DNA of 64,000 nucleotides from Branchiostoma belcheri (Eukaryota; Chordata; Leptocardii; Amphioxiformes; Branchiostomatidae), in the NCBI RefSeq assembly GCF_001625305.1, contig NW_017804675.1, forward strand, positions 385,543-449,542, given 5' to 3'. Shown piece by piece: positions 27,101 to 42,200 of the stretch (position 1 is the stretch's first letter; every line of letters begins with the position of its first letter). Below the pieces are notes generated by a model. The model worked only from the letters and a program-made list of their open reading frames with translations. It ran no database searches and had not been told where the DNA came from. A program made the position numbers and the translations under genes.

Positions 27101-30100
27101 TAGGAACATGTCTTGAGACAAACAATTCTTTCTCTTTGAGTTATCCTTAACCCTGCACAGGTCACATATCTTATTCTAGACATTTTGTCCATGAGTCAAG
27201 ACCCACAGCAAGAAAAAGTGAGTTGAGTTCTTTTTAACACCTTTGCTTCTCTCAAATTTTGTGTTTCTATGAGTAATGATTTTTTGTACAAGAAGATTCT
27301 AAAGAATGTAGCTTGAATGAAAGATATACATGTATATGAACATGTATTATAAACATTTATATCAAAGAATATTGACTAAAAAGTGTTAATTTTTGTGTCA
27401 ATCTTTTTGCGCAATTATGTGTATATATATCTTGTGCAATTATGTTTAATAGAATTGTTTTATATCATCATTCCATTTTATTGTTGCCACAGTTTTCGGA
27501 ACAGCTTGGGCTGTTCCCCAACTCGTTCTCCCTCCCTCTGGGAGTCAACAAACTCATCCAGGGTGCCTGGCTACTGGACCACAAGGACTTCGAGGTGAGA
27601 AAATTTTTTCCCTTTTATTCTAAAATCTACATTTTGATCTCCACGATGTTAATACATGCATGTCTATAGAGGTTTTCTTTTACACAACCAGTATTGTCTT
27701 ACCTTGCTTACATGAACATGCATGTTTTGGTGTCTATCTAGTCAGACACTTTCCCCAGAGCTTCTGACTGGAGTTCTGCTTCTTGTTGCTATATATACAT
27801 GTACCAACCTGATGACACTATTTTTGGCAAAATAAGTCTGACAATGTAATAGCAAATACTTGGTTGTTACTTTGTTGCATGTCGGTGCAGTTCTGAATCA
27901 AGTCAGCAGGGGGCATAGCTGCATGGGCTAACTAAACATGTTGTGATGATCACAGTTTGCTTGACAGTTACTTCTGAAAATCTGACAAATGGTTCCAATT
28001 TTATCACATCATCAATAGCAATAGGCTCACTTATTTAGAAAACATTAAGTTTCTCTAACCTTGAACTTGACCTTTGCCACAGGAAGCCTTGACAGTTCTG
28101 TTGGACCCTTCCGTACGGGCGTGGCTGTCTCCATGGCAACACCAGCTGATCCTCAAATCGTTCCTGTACCAAGGGGAGTCTGGGAAGGCGCTACAGTACC
28201 TCCGTGTGTCCCAGCCGGCCATGCACGGGCACGAGGGGGTTAAACTGCAGCTCACAGTCCTGCTGGCTAATGGGTAGGTCTGGTTAACCCTCTGTCTGCT
28301 AAGCCTGTACTACAGTACCTCAGGGTGTCCCAGCCGGCCATGCACGGGCACGAGGGGGTTAAACTGCAGCTCACAGTCCTGCTGGCTAATGGGTAGGTCT
28401 GGTTAACCCTCTGTCTGCTAAGCCTGTACTACAGTACCTCAGGGTGTCCCAGCCGGCCATGCACGGGCACGAGGGGGTTAAACTGCACCTCACAGTACTG
28501 CTGGCTAATGGGTAGGTCTGGTTAACCCTCTGTCTGCTAAGCCTGTACTACAGTACCTCTGTGTCCAAGGTAATGAGATATACCAAAAAACAGATAGTAT
28601 TACTCAAGCAACTGGATATGGTTTTGGAAACAGAATGTTTCAGGTAGTTCCAGTGTCACTGACAAAAGGTAGTGGATGCTATCTGAAACGAACGTTTCCA
28701 AAACCATATCCAGTGAGCTTGAGTAACTGCTTTTTTGGCAACCATGCAACGTGATACGGTAACAGCTGGCTCTCTGGTTGTCCATCGTTTCCAATGATGA
28801 CAGCTGGCTATAGCATACCAAACAACCTGTTACACCTAACCTTTTTAGTGTTGGATGTACAGTTTATCCTGTATTTTTGTGTTTCTGCAGTCTGACAGCA
28901 GAAGCGATCCAGTTCCAGCAGAGTTATCGTGATGAGGGAAACACGGAGGAGCTTCTGGAGCATCTGTTCCTGGGCTGCCAGCAGAGTGAGTCTGCTTCTG
29001 TTTGGGCTTACAGAACTGTGCTGTATCCAGAACCATACTTAGGCACGGTTATGGATAATCCATGTGTATCCTGAACCATGCTTTACCATGCCTAATCACT
29101 GTTTCGGATAGACCGTGTGTATCCAGAACTGTGCCTGGGGGCAAATCTACATTCATGCATATGCAGAGACTATCCAGAACTGTACCTGATCCTAACCCTG
29201 TCCCAGGCACAGAGGTACATGTGGTTTCAGTTTCCATTGGTGAAATGAGATGCATAATTATGTTGTGCTGCCAGTGGATGGCAAACCGTAAGTTCAGCAC
29301 CAAGGACAGGCCCAGTAGAATCACTGTTACTGTTATCTGAGTGTCTTTCTATTGCAAATTATCAGATAATTGTAACATCATATGTTTGTCTGTTTCTTCC
29401 TCAGCATTTACAGTGGACAAACTGCTGCAGCTGCCATTTGATGATGTGGAACAGGTAAATAAAGTGCAGTGTTCGAAATACCTGTCTGCAGTCTGCAATC
29501 TGCAGATAGGTTTTCAAGATTGCAGAAGAAAAATTTATACAATCTGCAATTTTGCAGCAGGAAAAAATGGCACTTGGGATTTGGTGCTCTTGGCCCCAAG
29601 GACAGACAACACTTAAGCTCCTGTTCTGAAACAACAGGAGCTTCTTCACTAATTTACATCAACCTTGTCTTGACTGGGAATGTCTATCTTTTGTTTCCTT
29701 TTGGACTTCCAAAAATTTGTCTTCACTAATTTGCATATCAATCAATACTTCATGCTTATAAACTTGCAAGATTGTAGTATAGAGGCTTGTGTATTTGCAG
29801 AAAGTATTTCCAAATTGCAGAACAAAATTTTGACTCTTCTGCAATATTGCAGAGCACTGAAAAAAAGTATTTCGACCACTGAAGTGTTAAATTTTCTTGG
29901 TCGTTTTTTTCAATCTCTACCCCATAATACCCATATAATTTTTGGGTGTTTGATAAACAAAGCAGTACGGTGAGGAAGGTCAGACATCCAGGTAATAACA
30001 TACGCTGAAAAGCAGCTACTCAAGCAACTCGATATGATTTTGGAAACTGTCACTGTCACTGACAAACGTTTCAGGCAGCCACTACCTTTCGTCAGTGACA

Positions 30101-33100
30101 CTTAAACGTCTAACCATTTCCAAAATCATATCCAGCCACTTGAGTAACTGTTTTTTGGCGAAACAAAGCAGTAGTTTTTAAGCTGGACTTAAGGTAAGGG
30201 TGTGAAGGTAAACACAATGCATTTGCTTTGCAAATGTTACCTTTCTAGCTTGTTTTTTCCAATGTCTTTCTGTTTTCCCCTATTGCAGAAGTGCCTAGTG
30301 AAGTACCTCCAGGAGAGTCCAGAGCCGAACTCTGCTGAGCTGCTGCTGGTGTTCTATCTACAGAGGGGACGGTTTGTGGACGCCGTGAGGCTCAACGATC
30401 TGCTGAAACAGGATGTCATGGTTTGTTTGTTTGTTTGTTTGTGGGAGCCTTTGTTTATTTATGGTCTCAAATTGGCCTACAGGTCTGCACCTATTCCTAA
30501 ACCCCTTTACCCAATGTTGCGTTGCCCATTAGTATACTACATAAATTATAACTATTGTAAAAGTTATGAAACACGCCTAAACTGTAATTTCCAACACAGT
30601 CAAATTTATTACTGTGCAACTCCAGCCTTTGTTCTCACATTCACACACACAACTTGGTGATGAGCAGTGAATTGTATATACAGTATACATTGTATAGGTT
30701 CCTTATGATCAAGACTAGAGTTGGACAGTTGAAAATTTGGGTAGTTCCTATATGCAATGACAATTTCAATTTCTAGTGTTGAAAATTACAATGCAAACAT
30801 TTTCATAATCTCTGATGTGTTGTTTTAGATGGAGCACGATGCCCAGGCCCAGCAAAGATCTGCCACCAGGAACGCCATCCTGGAGACCTACATGAGACTG
30901 TTGCCTGGTGTGCAGAGAAAGCTATCCTTCGGGCCTGAACAGGCTGCACCCAGGACTCAACTCATGAGGAGGGAAGGTGGGAACACTGTTCTTAGTAACT
31001 TGTACCCACTGCTTATTGTAGTACATAGAAACAGAATAGAAAGGGTTGTAGTTGATAATTTCTGGAGACGTACATGAGACTACTGCCTGGGGTACTTCTC
31101 CGAGGCGTGGTGCCCTGGAAATGACCTGCACTTGTTTCCACTCCAATGCCCTGCCAAAGCAGTTGAGCTGTGCACGATTGGAGAGGTTAAGGCCCTGCTT
31201 AAGAGCTTAAACTCCACCAAAGCTAGCGGGCCAGACGACCTCCCCACATGGACCCTGAAGCAGTACGCCGAGGACTTGGCTCCTGTCGTTACCCACCTGT
31301 TCGATGCCTCATACGAGCAGGGATTAACACCAAGCATCTGGAAGGCAGCGAATGTTGTACCCATCCCGAAGTCCAGGGGAGCAGCCAACCCGAGCGACAT
31401 GAGGCCTGTTTCGCTCCTCCCCATTCTGGCCAAGCTACTGGAGAGGTGTGTCCTCAAAAGACTCCTACCTGCCATCACCCCGGTGATCACCAACCAGTAC
31501 GCTTACCTGAAGGGTTCCTCCACTGTCCTCGCTGCCATCAGGATGGTGCACACGTGGCTGACAGCCCTCGACTCAAGAGAGCATACTTGTGTTCAGACCC
31601 TCTTTGCTGACATGAGTAAGGCTTTCGATAGGGTAAACCACGCGATACTACTGCAGCGGGTCAACGACGTTGTGGCAAGTCCACGGATGGTAGCTTGGCT
31701 GCAAAACTACCTACAAGGACGCACTCAGAGAGTGGCTGCTAACGGGGAGTTGAGTAGCTGGCGACATCTCACGTCAGGAGTACCGCAGGGTGGAGTGTTG
31801 TCGCCCTATCTGTTTCTTTTGTTTATGAGCTCACGCGACACGGTTTACGACGACACCCTAGACGTGGGCTATGCGGATGACGTGGGTTTGTCCAGATCAG
31901 TCTCCCTGAAGAAAGCTAGCACGGACAGTGCCATGACAGAGGAAGCGTCGCAGCTTGACAACTGGGCTGACCGTAACGACATGCTCCTGAACGGCAAGAA
32001 AAGCCAGATGCTGCTGATCTGCTTCAGCAGAAACGCTCCAGTACTGCCACCTCTGTCTCTCGGGGGCGAGCTTGTGCCTGTCACCACTGTTGCCAAGGGG
32101 CTCGGCTTCATCTTTGACAACAAACTATCCTGGCGCGAACATGTGAAGTCTATGGTGTCAAAGGCCTCGAGCAGGCTCCACTACCTCCGCCTGCTGACAA
32201 AACAGGGCATGAGTGTGCAAGATCTGTCCAGGTGTACCTGAGTCTCATCCGCCCTGTCCTGGAGTATGGCCATGTTCTGTTGGTCGGTTGCAGTGAGGAG
32301 CAGGCAGCGAGCATGGAGAGGGTTCAGAGGCGCGCCCTCCGGATCATCTCACGTGGCGGCAGACGTTCTGTACCGACACTGCCGTCCCTGAAGGAGAGGA
32401 GAGAGGCCGCTGCTGTGTCTCTTTTCAAGGCCATGCTGAATCCTGAACATCCCCTGCACGACCTGGTTCCTGCCCAGAGACAGTCTGTCACAGGAAGATC
32501 GCTGAGAAACAGTCACAACATCACTGTTCCCCATGCAAGAACTAAACGGCTGCAACAGTCCTTCCTGCACTACACCATCAGACTCTATAACAACCTGCCT
32601 TGAACCCACACTAGTACTGGACTTTGCATAGCCTGATAAAGCAACTTTGTTGATATATGTTGTAAATAATTTTTTTATATGTGTCTTTTGTATATATGGT
32701 TGTTTATATGTATTATTTCTTCTATGTGAATGCTGTTTGATGCTTTAAATAATGTGACAAATTGTACCTAATTCAGGGGGATGCGCTTCTGCTCCCCCTG
32801 CTGTTGTACATTTGTTTAAATGATGAGCAAATAAATAAAGTTGAAGGTTATAGTGGGTGCAGAGGAAGCTATCCTTCGGGCCTGAACAGGCTGCACCCAG
32901 GACTCAGCTCTTGAGGAGGGAAGGTAGGACAGTGTTGATAGTAGCACATAAAAAAAGGAAGGCCTGGGTTGTAGTTGATAATTTATGGAGACCTACATAT
33001 CCTACTGCCTGGTGTGCAGAGGAAGCTATCCTTCGGGCCTGAACAGGCAGCACCCAGGACTCAGCTCTTGAGGAGGGAAGGTGGGACCAGTGTAGTAGTA

Positions 33101-33208
33101 ACTTGTACCCACTGCTGATGGTAGTACATTACTGTACATTCATGTAGATGTCAGTGGTTATTCGCTTTCTGAAGTGTTTACATGAAACTTAAACATTTGT
33201 AACCGTCC

Positions 33209-33276
<68 letters not shown>

Positions 33277-36200
33277 GTGTGTGTCTCCCTACCACAGCAG
33301 TCACCATGGTAACTGCTGTTACAGTAACAAACACCCCGTGGTGTTGGGTTACATGTACATTATGTAACAAGTGGCAGGACAGGGTTGGAGGGTTCTGAAT
33401 ATGAATTCAATGTGTTTAAATAAGAATAAACAGAGCAGTAGTTTGTTAGGCTAGACCATTTGAAGGTAAAAACTACATTTTGTATTTGCTTTGCAAATGT
33501 TACTTTTCTTGTTGACTGTGATATTGTTTTCTCCCCAGTGTCCCGTCCCCAGCCCCTGTCTACTGTGCTGCACCGCGGTACAGAAGCTCGAGTGGTTTCT
33601 CATGCCACCATGCTGAACCTGGTGCTGAACAAGGTAGCTGAGGCGAGAACTCAGCCCTATGAACCAACTACTCCATTCAGGAGAAGGTAAACATAACACG
33701 ATATAGCTATTTATGTCCTACCTGGGCCGCGATTACGTTCAATACGGGTGTTCCGACCCGTGTGATAACTAGCGGTACGGCCCGGGGGTTCTTTACGCGT
33801 ACGGCCCGGGGCTTCCAAATGTTCCGTGGAACGATTTGAACGCGTTTCGGCCTCACCGCGTGCACCGATTTCGAAATTCGAATACAAAATTCGGACGTTG
33901 GAATTGATGTTGTCGCATTTTTTGGGTTTAGGGACACCAAATCTTCGCTCATTTCGCATTGAAAGGCGCGTTTTCTTGGGTGGGTATGACATAAATAAAA
34001 TACAACACGGTGTATTCCGCATCACCCTCGGTCCCAGCCCTCCCGCGGATCGGATCTCCCTTCGGCCGTCGGGCGATCCGACGCGCGGTCGGGCCAGTAC
34101 CTCGGACGATACGGAATACCCCGTGTTGTATTCTATATGTACACATGTACATTGTATAAGGGCCCTGGACAAGTTAGCAGAGGCCAGGATTTTTCTAGAT
34201 GGGAATCAGAAATGAAAGACAACTTGCAGTTTTTCTAGGAACAAAAACTCTGAGCCACAATTGAATAAACATCATAGTTCATACTGAATCTTATGTTGTA
34301 ATAGTCTAAGAACAAACCTGGCTGTACATCTCATGAGACAATAATTGCTCTCAGGAAGTTTTTAAAAATGAAACGGGGCTTGGTAGTTAAGTTTATTCAT
34401 GTACCTCCTATTCCAGACATATCGGTTCCCCACTGGTGACAGAGAATGAGCCGTTTGTGGGAACTCCAGTCACACCACGAAGTGCACCAAGAGTCAGGTA
34501 AACATCTGATGTTTAACCCTCTTACTCCTGAGGCACCCCTAAGTACAAAATTTACAGTCATTAGAAGGTAAAGCAGTATGTAGAAGGTTGAATTTTCATG
34601 GGAACTCCAGTCACACCACGGAGTGTGCCCAGAGTCAGGTAACACTGCCGTCATCATCTTTCTCCTTCTTAATGCTTAAGTAGTCCTTTGGCACCAGATC
34701 ACCTGTACCAGTAATACCTGTACCGCTCATTTAATTTTCTTTATCTTGGTTCATATGTGTTGTCAGGTAGAAGTCATTATGATTCAATATGAAGCAGTTT
34801 ACGACTGTAATTTCCAACACAAGAATTTGGACTTATTGAAAGTTTTGACTGTAAAACTCCAGTCTTTGTTACCCAATGAGCAATCCACCGCTTCTGTAAT
34901 GTCATGTTAATGCTGAATGATGGCACATGTGACTTGGTGAGCAGTGGATAACAGGTTACAAAAAGTCTGTGGTCCCCTGTCTTTGTAGAAGGATGGTTGT
35001 AATGCCCTACTGCAGATGGCTTCTAATTACAATGTACCCACTGGACTCATTTTCTTTCCCTTTTAGTCTATTAAAAAAAATGATGATCCATTTTGTGCCA
35101 CCCTCCCCACCAGAATGACTACATTGTAGTTGACCTGCACCGATCATTTTCTTTCCCTTTTAGTCCATATAAGGCATCAGACACAATTTCAGGGTCAATA
35201 TCAGACAGATTTCCTCATTCAGAATATATTTTATTTTGATGATCCATTTTGCGCCCCCCCCCCATCAGAGAGACGAGTAAGGTGATCTACCCGACCCTGG
35301 ATGAAATGGTGGCAGAAGCTCAGGAGGAAACACCTGTCAAACACCTGGTCTCACCTGGCCGACGCCCTCGCACCTCACCTGTAGGACTGCTGGAGAGACT
35401 CAGAAGGTACGCTGTAGTTCTAGGGAATAAGGGGCTTTGATAATAGACATTTTTGATAGATTTGCATCTTCTCACAGTTTGTAAGCTTGCTGTTATTGTG
35501 GAGACTTAAAAGGTACAATGTAATCATAAGGAACAAGGAATTTTTTCTGAGTTTACATGTAAACTCGAAGTTCATTTGTGTTTGTAGAAGTAAAAAACAT
35601 CCTAAATGTCCTGTATGTTGTATGTAATGTTCTGTCCTATATTCTGTTCTCTAATAAGAATTTTAAGTGAAATGGATCTGTAATGACCAGGACCAAAGTT
35701 GAACTGTATTTTTGCCAACACAACTGCTATCTACAGCTTCCCCGAAGTCTGAAATTTCTTGTCTTTCCTGCAGACACACGATGAACCTTGGTGCAGACGC
35801 CCTTTCCCTGCTGTCCACTCCCCCTGTAAAGCGTCGCCGGGCCTCCTACACCCAACATCTACCCGAGGCAGCCCCCCAGCGCACCCCTCCCTCCATCCTA
35901 AAGGTCCGCAAGGCTGTCAGGAAGTCTGTTAGCCCTCAGAGGGAGGCCAAATCAAGGCAGGCGACAGGTTAGTGTGTCTTAATACTATCAATGTTAATAT
36001 GATCAACTAAAAGCTACAAACAATAAAGTTGTCTACACGTTTTAAAGAGAGAGAAGAGACCTTGTAGATGTAGTCTTCCATAATGCATTTTGGGCATAAA
36101 CATGCAATAATGAAATACGTTTTCATTCCTCCCCTGCAGGTTCTATCTCAGATTTTGCCATGCCCACGCCACCCCGCTACCAGCGCAGAACCATCGGTTT

Positions 36201-39200
36201 CGCTGAACCTCCCAAAGAGCAGAAAGAGACGCCCAGGAAAATCCGGTTTGCTGCCGAAACCCCCGGGCTGCCACCCTCTCCTGACATGTACGATAAATTT
36301 CATCTGGTTTCGCACTGGGTCTTGATTTTAGAGTAGGTTTTGATAGATGCAGTGTGAATTGTGTGTTATGAACATGTAGGCATGGTGGCCTTAAAAAGGT
36401 GCACTTAGGTCCACCTGTTCCACCATGCCTTCCATGTACATGTTTATTTGGATAATTGTAAATAAATAAATTATACTTGTTATTGTAAATAAATTATATC
36501 AACTTGTTATTGTCAAAAGTTTGAATTGTGTGTTTCTCTTTTGCTACTGCGTCTTTTCTACAGTACAATTACAGATGGTGTCCTGTTTAGATCTTTCAAT
36601 TTGAGTCTTTTTCCACTTTTGCTTTACAGAGAAGCCATCTTCTCTCCAAATTGAGCCTCCGTATTCCTCTTCAATAAACTTATTTTAGCTAAAATTAAGT
36701 GTACTGAAAAGTGTTTAAATCAATGCTTTAGATGTGTTTTTTTTTTCACTTCTGCCTTACAGAGAGAAGTCGTCCCCTCTCCAGTTTGAGCCGCCGTGTT
36801 TTGATGAGGAGAGAGAAGCCAGCCCGGACCGAGCCTCTCTGGAGGCCGTGGCAGAGGATGATGCAGTTGCCATGGAGACCATGGAGGTGGATGATGAGAT
36901 CACCTTTAACCTCAGCAGGGGAGACGGGCTGGCAGAGGATGAGGAGATGGAAGGTTGGTCATGTTTTCTGTTCCAGGAAGAAAAATTTTGAAATTTTCCA
37001 GGAAGAAAAATTTTTCCAGGAACAGATTCTGAATTTTTCCAGGAAGAAAAATTTTCCAAGAAGAAAAAATATTCCAGGAAAAAAGATTTTCCAGAAAATA
37101 AAATTTTCCAGGAAGAAAAAAATTTCAAGGACAAAAAATTTCCAGGAAAAAAGATTTTTCATGAAGAAAAACATTCCATGAAGAAAAATTTTCCAGCCTG
37201 AGGAGGATAGATTTTCCAAGAAGAAATGTATTCCAGGAAGAAGGATATTCCAGAAAGAAAAATATTTTAGAAAAGGACCTGTCCAGGACCATTGGTCTCT
37301 AATGTACATACATACAGATGCTTTCAAAAAGCATCAAAGTTACATTTATCTGAAAATTGATGCAAAGTTTTATATTAATCACCAATTTTTAATATCATAA
37401 ACAGAAGTCATAATGGATTTTTGATCTGTTTCATCTCTCTCTCTCTCTCTGTTGCAGACACGCAGGAGTTTGTAGCGAGCGTGCGGCCCTCCCCTCCCAA
37501 ACCCCCCTCCCCTGTGAGCCAGCTGTCCCCGGGACTGTACCCAGACCTGCCCGAGCCTGAGCCAACCAAACCTGACCAACCGTCTCCTGTCAGAGCTCAG
37601 CAGTACCCGGACCTGTCCCCACAGTTTCACATGCCTGACAGCGGGGATGGAAACGTGCCTGCAGAAACTGTGTCTGGTAAGCTTCAAACTGCTAGCATTT
37701 TTTACTCAAGATGTTAGATATTTATGTACCTTTTCTTACCCGTTTTAACACCCAGTTTTTAACCCACCATGAATGCTACCCTAACTTCCTCCCCTTCCCC
37801 TTCAAGTCATATTTCTTGCAGTGTTATGTGTTTGTTTTTAAAGATGTTACTGTCTGTCTGTCTGATAGTGTGGGCACTATTGTGTCAAGTTTTTGTCTCT
37901 TACAATATCCTTATATTCATATGTGTTATGAAATACAAACACATCCCCACTGCTGTCTGCCTTCTAGCTTGGGCACCCTGGGGGTCCTCCCTGTCCAGGG
38001 CTTGTGTGTGTGTGTTTGTGTGTGTGTGTGCCTGTGTGTGTGTGTGTGTGTGTGCATGTGACTGTGTCTGTCTTGTTGCTGTTATGATATACTAACCTCT
38101 GTCTGTGTCTGCTAGCCTGGGCACCCTGTCTGTATTGTTGTTGTTATGAGATACATTACATGTACTAACACCTCCGCTCCTGTCTGTCTGCTAGCCTGGG
38201 CACCCTGGGGGTCCTCCCTGTCCAGGGCCCCCCTCCAGAGAGGCAGTGCCCCCCTGCCAGCCACTTCTGGTACCTCTTGGATGGAAACAGGAGCTACAGG
38301 CACATTAGGTAAAGGATACATGTACATTGTACAGCCATGAAAATATTTGGTGTGCCGGTGGCTGGCTTTTTAGTCAATTTTTTTTTGGACAAATTTCTGC
38401 CAGAAGGCTAATTGCAAATAACACGGACAAAAGAACAGGGTTCAAAATAACTATTAAAATCTACATCAAAAAAGATAACTGTAAGTCTTAAAGGAAGTCT
38501 TTTTTGACAAGTATATGGGCATTGGGTAGATCAACATGTTTAGTTTAACAAAAGCCACCTGCCTCTAAGTTCTGATTTAAAAACAGTTATGAAATTGTTG
38601 CTTCTCGCAGTTATAAGATGCATCATGTTGATTACATGTATGAAAAAGTTTTTGTGTTCTGTTTTCCACAGATTATCCCTCTCCTCCCAAGCCCATGCGC
38701 CTCCTGTTGTCTCCTGCCACCATGACCCCACCCGACACTCCGGAGAGCACGTCACGTCTGCCGGCCAAACCCGCCACCGTAGAGCTGGCCTCTCAGCCTG
38801 GACATGTTTCTCCTGTAAAAGTGGAACCAACACCTGAAGGTATGTACAATAATTATGTATTTGAATGTATTGTATATCTGTAATTCGGTTTCTGTAATTA
38901 TGTTTACTGAAGGAAAAGTATTGTTTTTGTTCAGTTTCCTCTTCTTATCCAAATGACTATATTCCAATGTATGTCCATCTGTAATTTGGTTTCTGTAATT
39001 ATGTTTACTGAAGGAAAAGTATTGTTTTTGTTCAGTTTCCTCTTCTTCTCCAAATGAATAAGTTACCTGAACCAGATGTCTGTCACCGTGGTAACTGGTG
39101 TTGGGTTACATCATGTTGCAATTTTATAGCAGGAGGGATTTAGATTCCAGTCACTATATAATTATAATATGTTTAATGTGTTTGAGTAAGACCAAATGCG

Positions 39201-42200
39201 AAGGTAAACATTATGCATTTGCTTGGCAAATGTTACCTTAAAGTATATTGTAAATGTTGTCATATGTAACTCAATGATTTTTATTCTCCAAGAAATTTGA
39301 TATTACATTGTTGATTAGCGATAATACAGACTTTTTGAGTCTGCCAATTCTAATAAAGTTTCTTTTGTCTGAAGTCTCAGTACCAGAGTCTACAGCTAGT
39401 GTTGCTGCCAAGGGAGTGAGGTTTTCTGCTGAAGAAGAATCAGAAGTACAAGAACCAGCAACCCAGTTGCCATCTGCTGTGGTGATGGAAGAAGCTCCAG
39501 GATTGGCTGAAACAGAGGCGACACCCACAGAAGCAGCCACCCTATTGGTCGAGTCATCTGCTGGGGTTATGGAAGAAGCTCCAGGATTGGTCGAAACCCA
39601 GGCAACAGCTATGGAAGCCGACTCCACATTGGATGAGCCACCAAAGTCAGTTTCTCCACTAGTAACACAATTGGCCGAAACATCTTCAGTTCTCACAAAC
39701 ATTGCAACATCAGTTGAAGAAGAAACAAAGCCTTCAAATCTGGCCGAGAGGGTTGTCCAACCTCAAGTAACTTATCAAGCCAGTAGCAAAGAAGTTATTG
39801 TGTCGACTGTAGTTGAAACAGAGCCTAAAGTTGCTACACCGACTGTATCAACTTCAGAACCAACCCAGTCACCACGAAAGCCAAGCCCTGTGAAAGAAGC
39901 CGCGCCATTGGCTGAGCCGTCGTCCTCGGTGGATGATACACCAATGAGAGGGCAGGTTACAGGTGTGGAGCAGTTTAAACGGTCGCTGAGGACCAGAAGC
40001 CGGAGTCCGCTCAAGGCCACCAGAAGGTCAAGTTCAGAGGGCGGACTGGAAACGGAGGGGAGATCTGAAAGGGTAAGGTGTCATGTGCATAAGGCAAGAG
40101 AAACAAAACCTGGCACAGTTGTTGATATTAGGCATTATCATTAAGCAACTGTAGGCTGTGTGGTTGTATATATATTCTTGACATTTGTGTCAGAAAAAAT
40201 TATAAAACCTCTGTTGTGTTTCTTAATGTGTTAATTTCTTTTCCATCCACCTAGTAAGTTTTAATCTCTTAGTCTTACCATGCAAAAATGTATTTCAAGC
40301 CCAGTCCAGCATTGTTTCGTATGGATAGGGACCTTCAACCTTATCTTAGTACTTTCAATGTACTACACAGCTCATGTGCACTTTAAATATTAGTGATTTA
40401 TCATATACCCCGGTCATGAAATATCAGCTTGAAAAGCCTGCGGACCAGAGAACTTGTTCATAAGTTGTTGGTTAGCTCTTCACCCAAATTATAAAATTTC
40501 ATAGCATTTTTATGTTTTCATAATGACATCAGAATGTGTGGACTGTCCAACACTGACCCTCTGGACAGGGTCACATGGAGACATGGAGTCCAGTCTAGCC
40601 CACTGCTGCCCACCCCTGAGACAGGGAAGCCGGCAGCAGTATAATCAAAACCCGGATATGTATGTATGTATTTTATGTTTTCATAATTATATATTTCTGT
40701 TCCCTCCTCAGAGAGTAACCAGAGCCTCTTTAGCGACCAACAAGACGTTTACTGAGATCGGTACCCAGTACCCGACCCCGGCCCCGCTGAAGACAGCCGC
40801 CGTCTCAGAACTCAGGGCAGCTGAGGTCAGGGTCAAGTCTGAACCTCAGGAGCTTCCACAGCAGGACAGGAAAGGTTGGAACATTTCGTAGTTTTTTATC
40901 CTCTTTGTGTCTTAACCAGCCCCCTCCCACATACATGTACAAGCTATTATACAATGTATAATACATACTAATGTTGTTAAGCAAAAAGGAAAACTTTTCT
41001 AAGGCAAATTTCTTATTGAGAAACACATAATAATTTTGAACTGATTATGAAGACCTTAATAATACAATGTATGTTGCTTTCTATAAACAAAAAATAATTG
41101 AAGGTTTGACAACAATGTAAGTACAATGTATACATGTAGCAACACCAAATAAAACTAGAGCTACATACCATTTTATGTAGTAAGTTTTTGCTCTAATTTG
41201 CTTACAGAAGACAGTGAGCAGACCCTGAGACTGAGCACGGATTCGGAGCCAGAGGACACCACGACCTTCACCAAGGTCAAGGTCAAACAGGAGGTCCCAG
41301 AGCCAGGTGGGTCAAAGTTCAAGCATAATACTTCAAGGCAAGGTGTAGATGTTGATACGAGAAAGTTGACCATTACTGACTTGTATGGTCACCTACGACC
41401 CGTCCACTTGTACCTCAAGATTGCAGCTTTTTAAAGGCCCGGTCACACTGGCGGAACTTTGCTGGAGCGTTGCTTGAACGGTGAATAAAATTCATCACCG
41501 CTCGAAACCGCTCACCACCGCTAAACAGAAGTTGGCCACCGTTAAAGCAACGCCGTGTACGCCCGGCCACCGCTGACGTTTCTGGAGGGGCCCTCCTACC
41601 GCTCCGAAAGTTTTGAGCTGCACAAAATATTGCGAGCGGTGAGGAGGGGGAAATTTTCCGCTCCGGCAAAGTTCACCCCCGCTCCACCAACGCCCAGTCA
41701 AAGTTTGGCATCGCTAGACGCAAGTTCGTGGACGCTTGGGTCCGCTAGGCCAACGCAGAAATCTTGAACGCTTGACCACCGCTGCTTCGCCAGCGTTGCC
41801 CGGGCGGCGATTAAACGTTGCACAAACGTTGCACAAACTTCGCTGGAGCGGTTGCAAGCGTTTTACGAGCGGACACGGGGTTGCTGGAACGGTGTCAGGC
41901 GTTGAAGCAGCGATCCATGTCGGCAATGAACTTTGGTTTGGCGTTGGTATAGAGGTGTCGGAGCGGGACCAGAATTTGGCTATAAGTACGGTGAGAAATG
42001 GACCAGGTGCTCATTTGGAATCGAGCTGCCGTTGAGTTCAGGCCTCATCTTTATCGAATTTGCTCGAAGTTACAGTAAAGCTGTATCACCCTGGATGCCG
42101 AGAGACTTGCTATGAATGGTGCACTAGTGTGCAATTATTTTTGGGCCACACGTAAAATGTTCAAAGAAGGGTCACACGGACAATCACTTTATTGGGGTCA

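Noticed and set aside
33826-34215. Overlapping open frames of 130-150 codons on both strands
   Set aside because: They lie in a GC-rich inverted-repeat segment, show no known domain, and lack splice or start support.
36732-37327. Open frames rich in K/N/F after ELYS exon 34
   Set aside because: Products of the TTCCAGGAAGAAAAA minisatellite; only 36763-36953 is a real exon.
37711-38095. Cys/Val-rich open frames
   Set aside because: Translation of a GT-rich run in an intron.
41415-42115. Overlapping open frames that might encode a transposase
   Set aside because: No DDE or Myb-like motif; they consist of the element's short internal repeats.
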